Under the pieces are notes generated by a model. It was not told the origin of the DNA. It did not search any database and saw nothing but the letters and a program-made list of their open reading frames with translations. Position numbers and translations under genes: made by a program. This document shows, in pieces, positions 34,055 through 40,648 of a DNA stretch of 53,234 nt (position 1 is its first letter; each line of letters begins with the position of its first letter). The DNA is taken from NCBI GenBank assembly GCA_964623885.1, contig CAZUVM010000092.1:1-53234 (forward strand), read 5' to 3'. The DNA comes from CAZUVM01 sp964623885. GTDB taxonomy: Bacteria > Verrucomicrobiota > Verrucomicrobiia > Limisphaerales > UBA8199.

Positions 34055-35383
34055 ATGAACGAGCATCCGGTTACGCCCGTTAGCCGCCGGCGATTTCTGG
34101 CCCAGGGAACGATGGCCGCTAGCGCGCTGGCGGTGCCGTGCATTATTCCCGCCTCTGCGCTTGGGCACGACGGAGCGGTTTCGCCAAGCGAACGCATTGT
34201 CATGGGTGGGATCGGAATCGGCGGCCGCGGCACGTACGACTTGAGGTCGCTATTAGGCGAGCGTGAGGTGCAGTGGGTTGCCGTTTGTGACGTCCGCAAA
34301 AACCAGCGGCAGGCGGCCAAAAACACTGTTGACCAAAAATACGGCAATAAAGACTGTGCGATGTACACAGACTTGCGCCGGTTGCTGGCGGAGCGGTCCG
34401 ATATCGACGCAGTATTGATCGCCACCGGTGACCGCTGGCACGCGCTGGCTTCGATGCTGGCGATGAGGGCGGGCAAGGATGTCTATTGCGAGAAGCCAGC
34501 CTGTCTTACCATGGCGCAGGGGCAGATGGTTGTTGAGACGGCCCGGCGTTATGGCCGTGTTTACCAAACTGGGGCGCAGCGGCTCAGTGAGCCCAATCAC
34601 GTGTTTGCGATTGAAATGGCGCGGTCCGGACGCTTAGGCCATATCCATACCGTTTATGCGGATTGCCGTTGGCGCGATGGGAATAAACACGATTGGTTGC
34701 CGTCGCAACCGGAGCCGTCCAAGGACGAGGTGGACTGGGATCTTTGGTTAGGGCCATCGCCCTGGCGGCCTTACAACGCCGGCTATGTCAACGGCGGAGG
34801 ATGGTATCACTACTACGATTTCGCGACGGACGTAGCGATGTGGGGAGCGCATTCGATTGCCCAGGCATTGGCTGGACTCGATATGACGAAGGTATCCTTC
34901 ATCGAGTTCGAGTATGCGGGGCCGGATGCTACGATGATGACCCGCTTGTCCAACGGCGTAAAACTGGTTTTGTATCGGACTCCCGGTTCGGTTTGGCAAC
35001 CGTGCGAGTACTGGCATGGCGCTTGTGGTGAACGGTTTGATGGACCCAACGGATGGGCTGCGGCTGCCGATGGTTACTCCGCCCCGGATGTCTCCTCGCC
35101 CGTGCTGCTGCAGGAATACAAAAAGGTCCTTGCTGATTACACGGCCCGGACACAACGGCCGCTGAGCCATGTGCGCGATTTCCTCGACTGCATCCGTTCG
35201 CGCCGGACCACAGTGGCCAGTCCGGAGGTCATGTTCCAGTCCATGAGCATTTGTCTGGCGGCCGACATTTGCGAACAGTTGAAGCGAAACCTGAAGTTCG
35301 ATTTGCGCCAGGCCGAGTTTGTGGGCGATCATGAAGCAAATCGCCTGCGCTCGCGAGCAATGCGAGAGCCTTTTATTGCGTGA
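34055..35383 (+). CDS. TAT-exported Gfo/Idh/MocA oxidoreductase
   Basis: A 442-residue oxidoreductase with a twin-arginine signal (SRRRFLA at 10-16, hydrophobic run to ASALGH). The nucleotide-binding loop is GIGIGGRG (52-59), followed by ATGDRWHALA and YCEKPACLTM, the Lys-Pro motif of the family. DWDLWLGPSPWRPYN and GGWYHYYDFATDVAMWGAH are typical of the exported Verrucomicrobiota/Planctomycetota branch. The ATG at 34055 is used; GTG at 34040 in frame is an alternative, and neither has a clear ribosome site. Periplasmic sugar or polyol oxidoreductase by inference. Not adjacent to the other two family members here. Confidence 0.9.
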   Translation: MNEHPVTPVSRRRFLAQGTMAASALAVPCIIPASALGHDGAVSPSERIVMGGIGIGGRGTYDLRSLLGEREVQWVAVCDVRKNQRQAAKNTVDQKYGNKDCAMYTDLRRLLAERSDIDAVLIATGDRWHALASMLAMRAGKDVYCEKPACLTMAQGQMVVETARRYGRVYQTGAQRLSEPNHVFAIEMARSGRLGHIHTVYADCRWRDGNKHDWLPSQPEPSKDEVDWDLWLGPSPWRPYNAGYVNGGGWYHYYDFATDVAMWGAHSIAQALAGLDMTKVSFIEFEYAGPDATMMTRLSNGVKLVLYRTPGSVWQPCEYWHGACGERFDGPNGWAAAADGYSAPDVSSPVLLQEYKKVLADYTARTQRPLSHVRDFLDCIRSRRTTVASPEVMFQSMSICLAADICEQLKRNLKFDLRQAEFVGDHEANRLRSRAMREPFIA

Positions 35384-35412
35384 GGCGGGGCGGCGCAGGG
35401 TAAGATAGCTAT

Positions 35413-35470
35413 AACCACGAAATACACGAAAGAGTCGCGTTTTTCGTGTGTTCTATACGTTTCGTAGTTT
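35413..35470. repeat. Inverted repeat, ACCACGAAATACACGAAA family
   Basis: ACCACGAAATACACGAAAG at the left and TTTTTCGTGTG...CGTTTCGTAGTT at the right, an imperfect inverted repeat in the 213-bp gap between the oxidoreductase and the TPR-pseudopilin gene. Same family as 10963-11035. Confidence 0.65.
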
Positions 35471-35596
35471 TCTCCCTGCGGCTTGTACGGATCGAGGCCG
35501 AACTTATTGACTCAGGGTCTTGTTTACGTTTTGATAGCGTTCGAGAAAGGTTCAAGGATTAAACCTGCGAGTAGGTTGTTGGAATCTGGAAGAATC

Positions 35597-37393
35597 ATGA
35601 ACCAAGGGCTTTGGTCATTAACCGGCGCTGCGGCAGCGCTGTTCGCGACCGCTGGTGTGCAGTTCGCCGTCGCCCAGACCCCAGACATCAACGCCGCGTT
35701 TCGCGAGGCTTCGGAGCTGGCGCGCGCCGGCAAGTTCGAAGAGGCTGAGCAGCCGCTGAATCGCCTGCTCGACGAGAAAGACAATCCGGGCATTCCTCGA
35801 TTCCCTATCTTGAGCTTTCGCGCCCAATTGCGCGCCGTCAACGGCCGGTTCGAAGCCGCGGCTGATGACTTCCAGGCAATCATCGATCAGGATCCTTCCG
35901 AGCACAGGTTGTGGTTCCAATTGACGCCGTTGCTACTTCATGCCGGCGAGATCGACCGGTACCGCGCGCACTGCGAGGCCATGCTGCACCGGTTCCAAAA
36001 CACAACCGATCCGCCGACGGCGGAACGCACCGCCAAATGCTGCCTGCTGTTGTCCTCGGCCCTGTCCCGCACCGACCTTCAACTGGCCGCGAAAGTGGCC
36101 GACAACGCAGTGGCCATGTCCAAGAAAGGTGATTGGATGCATTGGCGACTCATGACGAGGGGCCTTGCCGAATACCGTCTGGGCCGGTTCGCCAGCAGTC
36201 TCAAATCACTCGCCGCTGCTCAGGAAGCAAATACTTCGATCCACGATGGGGCAAAGAACATGTGGGCGGCTGATGTCCTCTTCATTTCGGCGATGGCCCA
36301 CCACCAATTAAAACAATCCAATGAGGCACGGCTCGACTGGGAACACGGGAAACTGATCGTGGCAACCCAATTGCCCAGCCTTACGAGTGGCAATCTCGGT
36401 TCGAGCTGGGTGGACGTTCTGATGACCTATATTTTAATGGAGCAGGCCAAAGCGACTCAGGACATGGTCCCCGTGATGGCCACAGCCGAGCCTCCGCTGT
36501 ACACGAAATCGCGAGCGCTGTTGTATTCGGGAGTGTGGAAATTTGCGGCCGCCGCGGCGCTGCTTCTCGTGGCGGTTTATCTGAAACGTCGAAGGCACCG
36601 GTTGAAGACACTTCGTGGTCCGACTTCCTCGCCAGATGATCGCGCGGCGCCGCGCGCTTTCACTTTGATCGAATTGCTCGTAGTCATTGCCGTTATCGGC
36701 ATCCTCGCCGCGTTGTTGTTGCCCGCGCTCAGCCAGGGCAAAACCAGCGCCCTCCAAATCCAGTGCCTTGGCCAGAACAAACAGCTCGCGCTCGCCTTGC
36801 AGATGTATACGCAAGACAACCGTGACTTCATGCCGTGGCCAAATTGGGGAACTCGCTTTCAGGGCTGGCTGTACACGCCTACGAATGGCCAACCGCCCCG
36901 TCCATCAAATCCGGTGCAAGCTGTCTACGCCGGCGGCACGCTTTGGCCGTACCTGAATAACGTGAAGGTCTACTGGTGTCCGAACGATACCACGAACACG
37001 CCTTATTTCGCGCGACGACCGGAGCAACTCTCCAGCTACATCATGAACGGTGCTACCATGGGATATTATCGCCGCCCGCAAGCTTCGCGCACCCACAAAC
37101 TCGCCACCATGAAGCCCACCGCTTACACGACCTGGGAACCAAGCGACTTTCCTCCTTACGATCCTTCCCTCGTCTTCAACGATGGCGCCAGCTATCCGCT
37201 CCAGGACGAAGGTCCCAGCCGGCGACACAAGTCCGGCTGCAACGTGAGTTCTTTCGACGGTCACGCTCAACTGCTGAAGTTCAACACGTTTCAGCAAGAG
37301 CAATTGAATACGCCCGGCCTGCTTTGGTGCGATCCCGACACCGCGAACGGTACCGGCGGGCAGCTTGGGCGCGATTGCACGCTGTGGCGCTGA
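35597..37393 (+). CDS. TPR domain - internal prepilin site - pseudopilin polyprotein
   Basis: A 598-residue protein with unusual architecture. A signal peptide (MNQGLWSLTGAAAALFATAG...VAQ) is followed by a helical TPR-like domain (about 30-300; REASELARAGKFEEAEQPL, AQLRAVNGRFEAAADDFQAI). Next come a membrane helix (about 311-329, FAAAAALLLVAVYL), a basic linker KRRRHR and then APRA|FTLIELLVVIAVIG with Phe355 and Glu at +5: a full prepilin cleavage site in mid-protein. A pseudopilin domain ends in H-X9-DG (HKSGCNVSSFDG). The topology fits: TPR in the periplasm, linker in the cytoplasm where prepilin peptidase cuts, pilin helix outward. The ATG at 35597 is chosen for its signal peptide. No start codon precedes the pilin part closely. 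Confidence 0.82.
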   Translation: MNQGLWSLTGAAAALFATAGVQFAVAQTPDINAAFREASELARAGKFEEAEQPLNRLLDEKDNPGIPRFPILSFRAQLRAVNGRFEAAADDFQAIIDQDPSEHRLWFQLTPLLLHAGEIDRYRAHCEAMLHRFQNTTDPPTAERTAKCCLLLSSALSRTDLQLAAKVADNAVAMSKKGDWMHWRLMTRGLAEYRLGRFASSLKSLAAAQEANTSIHDGAKNMWAADVLFISAMAHHQLKQSNEARLDWEHGKLIVATQLPSLTSGNLGSSWVDVLMTYILMEQAKATQDMVPVMATAEPPLYTKSRALLYSGVWKFAAAAALLLVAVYLKRRRHRLKTLRGPTSSPDDRAAPRAFTLIELLVVIAVIGILAALLLPALSQGKTSALQIQCLGQNKQLALALQMYTQDNRDFMPWPNWGTRFQGWLYTPTNGQPPRPSNPVQAVYAGGTLWPYLNNVKVYWCPNDTTNTPYFARRPEQLSSYIMNGATMGYYRRPQASRTHKLATMKPTAYTTWEPSDFPPYDPSLVFNDGASYPLQDEGPSRRHKSGCNVSSFDGHAQLLKFNTFQQEQLNTPGLLWCDPDTANGTGGQLGRDCTLWR

Positions 37394-37409
37394 ATTGAGA
37401 GGGGTGGGA

Positions 37410-37545
37410 AAGTTGAGGGTTGAGGGTTGAGGGTTTACTTTGAGAAGCTCAATGCAGAGAAAAAGCAATCCAGAATCCTGAGCGGCTTACGACGTTCACT
37501 CGAGCGGCGTTGACCCTCAACCCTCAACGCTCAACCCTCAACACC
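37410..37545. repeat. Inverted pair of GTTGAGG heptamer tracts
   Basis: AGTTGAGGGTTGAGGGTTGA (37411-37430) and onward on one side, and ACCCTCAACCCTCAACGCTC followed by AACCCTCAAC (37511-37541) on the other. These are heptamer repeats in opposite orientation about 75 bp apart, which could form a large hairpin. They fill the gap between the TPR-pseudopilin stop and the GH95 start. Confidence 0.75.
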
Positions 37546-37551
37546 TCCACA

Positions 37552-39828
37552 ATGATTCGCTTTCTATTCCCGTTCATCTTCTTCGCTGCTGTTGCCAGCG
37601 CAAATGCCGCGAGTCCACAGACCCTCTGGTATACTCGTCCTGCCAAAGTTGTCATGAACGAAGGCTTGCCCATCGGAAACGGTCGCCTCGGCGCAATCGT
37701 AATGGGCGGCGTGGAACAGGAACGGCTCGTCCTCGATGAAGATAGCCTCTGGACCGGTGACGAAAATCCTTCGGGTAACTACGACACCATGGGTGCTTAT
37801 CAGGCGCTCGGTGACCTTCTGGTCATTTTGCCAAGCCACACGCAGACCACTGGCTATCGACGAGAACTGGAGCTCGATCAGGCCCTCGCGCACGTGACCT
37901 ACGAATCGGGCGGTGTGAAATACCAGCGCGAGTTTTTCTGCAGCCATCCTGCAGGCGTGTTGGCGGCCCATTTCAGCGCGGATAAGCCCGGAAGCTATAC
38001 CGGTACGATAGAAATGCGTGATGCACACGGAGCCGCCATCAAATGCGGAGTGCGGAGTGCGGAATGCGGAGTTCTGGAGGTGGTGGGGCAGTTGAGCAAC
38101 GGCATGAAATATGAATGGCAGGTGCTGGTGCAGGTCGAAGGCGGTTCGATCGAAACCAACGCGACTTCCCTCGCCTTCAATAACTGTAGCAGTCTGACGA
38201 TTCTCGTCGCTGCCGGCACGGATTACGTTATGGATTACGACCGGCATTTCCATGGAGATGATCCACATGCCTCGGTCACTGCCCACCTGGAAGCCGCGGC
38301 GCAAAAACCTTACGCCTTACTGAAGTCTGAACACATTAAGGATTACCAATCACTATTCAACCGCGTGACTTTGGACGTGGGCGGTTCATCGAAAAGCCAG
38401 CGCGCGCTCTCTACCGATCTGCGCAAACGCGCCGCGGTTGAGACCTTCGATCCCGAGCTCGAGCAACTCCTGTTTCAGTACGGCCGGTACCTGTTGATTT
38501 CCTGTTCCCGTCCTGGCGGTCTGCCTGCCAATCTGCAGGGGCTTTGGAACGATTCGAACGATCCGCCCTGGCACAGCGATTACCATGCGAACATCAATAT
38601 CCAGATGAATTACTGGCCGGCCGAGCCCGCGAACCTCGGCGAATGCCACGACCCTTTCCTGGACCTGGTGGTCAGCCAATTGCCCGCGTGGCGCAAAGCG
38701 GCTACTGCGGCCAGGGAACTCCGCACGCCGGACGGCCAGCCTGCCACTCGCGGATTCGCGGTGCGCACCTCGCACAACATCACGGGCGGCCTCGGCTGGA
38801 AATGGGACAAGACCGCCAATGCCTGGTACTGCCAGCATTTCTGGGAGCACTATGCCTTTGGCCGCGATCAACATTATTTGCGCGATGTCGCTTATCCCGT
38901 GCTTAAAGAGACGTGCGAGTTTTGGGAGGACCATCTGAAAACGCTGGCAGATGGCCGGCTGGTTGTTCCCAATGCCTGGTCTCCCGAACACGGCCCTGAT
39001 GAAGACGGCGTCAGCTATAGCCAGGAAATTGTCTGGGATTTATTCAACAATTATGTCCGCGCCTGCGACGTGCTTGGCTGCGACGAGGCTTACCGGAACA
39101 AAATCGCGGGGCTGCGCGATCGCCTGGTTACACCGGGCATCGGCAGTTGGGGCCAGCTCTTGGAATGGATGACCGAAAAGCGCGGCGCCAACGCGCTCGC
39201 CAAATACCCCGAGCTGGATACCCGTTCCGATCACCATCGGCACACCTCGCATCTTTTTGCGGTGTATCCCGGTTCGCAAATCAGCTTTGGTCAAACTCCC
39301 GCTCTGGCGGCAGCGGCAAAGGTCTCGCTGGAAGCGCGCGGCATCGCGTCCAATAGTGATGTGCGCGAGTGGTCGTTTGCCTGGCGCTGTGCCCTTTACG
39401 CGCGGCTCCATGACGGTCAAAACGCCCATCGGATGTTACAACTGCTGCTCGCGGACCGGAACTCCTGTGCGAACCTGTTCGGTCAGCACCCGCCGATGCA
39501 AATCGACGGCAACTTCGGCATCACCGCCGGCGTCTGCGAGATGTTGCTGCAGAGCCAGGAAATCAAACATTCTAAGGCACGCGACGCGGAGATTCCGATT
39601 TTGGAATTATTGCCGGCGCTGCCGAATGAGTGGGTGACGGGCTCGGTCCGCGGCTTGCGCGCGCGTGGTGGGTTCGAGGTCGATGAAGCGTGGGAAAACG
39701 ACAGACTCACGCACGCCGCCATTCGCAGCCGCAATGGCGGTGCTTGTGAGGTCCGTTACGGTACGAAAGTCGTCCAACTCAACCTCGCTGCCGGCCAGGA
39801 GAAGAAGCTCGGCCCAAATCTCGATTGA
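37552..39828 (+). CDS. Exported GH95 alpha-L-fucosidase
   Basis: A 758-residue glycoside hydrolase of family 95 (inverting alpha-1,2-L-fucosidase or related). The signal peptide MIRFLFPFIFFAAVASANA is followed by the N-terminal beta-supersandwich (LPIGNGRLGAIVMGG, LDEDSLWTG) and the (alpha/alpha)6 barrel. Catalytic residues fit the family: Asn347 and Asn349 in ANINIQMNYWPAE, Glu479 in WSPEHGP and Asp652 in QIDGNFG. Codons about 165-174 are made of four TGCGGAG heptamers inserted in frame (CGVRSAECGV). The ATG at 37552 is chosen for the signal peptide; an upstream frame lies in the heptamer repeats. It probably releases fucose (or galactose) from polysaccharides or glycans outside the cytoplasm. 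Confidence 0.92.
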   Translation: MIRFLFPFIFFAAVASANAASPQTLWYTRPAKVVMNEGLPIGNGRLGAIVMGGVEQERLVLDEDSLWTGDENPSGNYDTMGAYQALGDLLVILPSHTQTTGYRRELELDQALAHVTYESGGVKYQREFFCSHPAGVLAAHFSADKPGSYTGTIEMRDAHGAAIKCGVRSAECGVLEVVGQLSNGMKYEWQVLVQVEGGSIETNATSLAFNNCSSLTILVAAGTDYVMDYDRHFHGDDPHASVTAHLEAAAQKPYALLKSEHIKDYQSLFNRVTLDVGGSSKSQRALSTDLRKRAAVETFDPELEQLLFQYGRYLLISCSRPGGLPANLQGLWNDSNDPPWHSDYHANINIQMNYWPAEPANLGECHDPFLDLVVSQLPAWRKAATAARELRTPDGQPATRGFAVRTSHNITGGLGWKWDKTANAWYCQHFWEHYAFGRDQHYLRDVAYPVLKETCEFWEDHLKTLADGRLVVPNAWSPEHGPDEDGVSYSQEIVWDLFNNYVRACDVLGCDEAYRNKIAGLRDRLVTPGIGSWGQLLEWMTEKRGANALAKYPELDTRSDHHRHTSHLFAVYPGSQISFGQTPALAAAAKVSLEARGIASNSDVREWSFAWRCALYARLHDGQNAHRMLQLLLADRNSCANLFGQHPPMQIDGNFGITAGVCEMLLQSQEIKHSKARDAEIPILELLPALPNEWVTGSVRGLRARGGFEVDEAWENDRLTHAAIRSRNGGACEVRYGTKVVQLNLAAGQEKKLGPNLD
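38044..38071 (+). repeat. Four-copy TGCGGAG heptamer inside the GH95 gene
   Basis: Units TGCGGAG, TGCGGAG, TGCGGAA, TGCGGAG at 38044-38071 (28 nt). They encode CGVRSAECGV in the N-terminal domain. Because 7 is not a multiple of 3, any change of one unit would shift the frame. Confidence 0.85.
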
Positions 39829-39844
39829 TTAGAATTTAGGCCTG

Positions 39845-39895
39845 GCCCGATATCCAGTCATCAAGCATCGAGTATCCAGTATCTGGTATCCAGAA
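39845..39895. repeat. ATCCAGTATC-type repeat
   Basis: Several imperfect copies of an 8-9-bp unit (ATATCCAGTCATC, GAGTATCCAG, TATCTGGTATCCAG) between the GH95 gene and the TPR gene. A weaker relative lies near 40552-40570 (GTCCAGCATCTGGCATCCAG). Confidence 0.55.
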
Positions 39896-39944
39896 TCCCG
39901 CATTGGGTGTTCACCTACCTGTCATTCCCTCCCTCTGATTACTG

Positions 39945-39950
39945 TATAAT
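39945..39950 (+). promoter_or_regulatory. Consensus -10 box close to a start codon
   Basis: A perfect TATAAT, preceded by TG one base upstream (ACTGTATAAT), ends 6 bp before the ATG at 39957. No good -35 is seen. Transcription would start at or within a base or two of the ATG, giving a leaderless mRNA. Confidence 0.5.
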
Positions 39951-39956
39951 CTTACT

Positions 39957-40451
39957 ATGCAGAAGTTTTATACCGGAGATGTACGGCACCTTGACGAAGC
40001 CGAAGGCTGGCTCGCTCTCGGACATTGGCGCGAGGCCAATGACGAATTAGAACAGATGACGCCCGAAGCACGCGATTCCGTCCAGGTGCTGAAAGTCCAA
40101 TACGCCACCTACGCGGCCGCCAGGAAGTGGGAGCGGGCGGCGGATGTAGCGCGGGCCATTATCGCGCGCGCCCCGGGCATTTCATTCGGCTATTTCCACC
40201 TTGCCAGCGCCTTGCATGAAATGCGCCGCGTGCGAGAAGCACGAGAGGTGCTGTTGCCGGTCGCGGGTAAATCCAGGGACTGGACACTCGGCTACAACGT
40301 TGCGTGTTGCTCAGCGCAGTTGGGTGAATTAGGAGCGGCGCGGGCCTGGATCGAGAAAGCTTGTCAGATTGGTGGCAGTGAGAAGGTAAAGAATTATGCG
40401 CTCGACGATCCGGATCTCGAACCCTTGTGGGAGAAAATGGACGAGACTTAA
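39957..40451 (+). CDS. Small TPR-like cytoplasmic protein
   Basis: A 164-residue all-helical protein with TPR-like pairs: AEGWLALGHWREANDELEQM, VQYATYAAARKWERAADVARAI, FHLASALHEMRRVREAREVLL and ACCSAQLGELGAARAWIEKA. It has no signal peptide or membrane helix. It probably mediates protein contacts; the partner is unknown. Its start lies 6 bp after a TATAAT box, with no ribosome site, so translation may be leaderless. Confidence 0.75.
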   Translation: MQKFYTGDVRHLDEAEGWLALGHWREANDELEQMTPEARDSVQVLKVQYATYAAARKWERAADVARAIIARAPGISFGYFHLASALHEMRRVREAREVLLPVAGKSRDWTLGYNVACCSAQLGELGAARAWIEKACQIGGSEKVKNYALDDPDLEPLWEKMDET

Positions 40452-40648
40452 GGACGAATTCTAAACTGCGACCTATCTTTGCGGCCTTGCGTCCTCGGCG
40501 TGAGGCAAAATTATTGTTGCTGAGTCTTGAGGTGCTGCGTTCGTCCCGGCACGTCCAGCATCTGGCATCCAGCCCTATCCCTGCGTCTGGGCCAAGCTCA
40601 GTGCTAGTTGTTTTCGCTGTTGCTGACCTATTCTAATGATCTTGAAAT
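40452..40648. other. Gene-free stretch with repeat remnants
   Basis: 197 bp. Near 40475-40510 TTTGCGGCCTTGCGTCCTCG then GCGTGAGG is a reverse copy of part of the repeat at 30554-30760. No gene or clear promoter is visible. Confidence 0.45.

Noticed and set aside
37410..37545. CRISPR-like array
   Set aside because: Units are 7 bp with no spacers; simple tandem repeats, and no cas gene is present.
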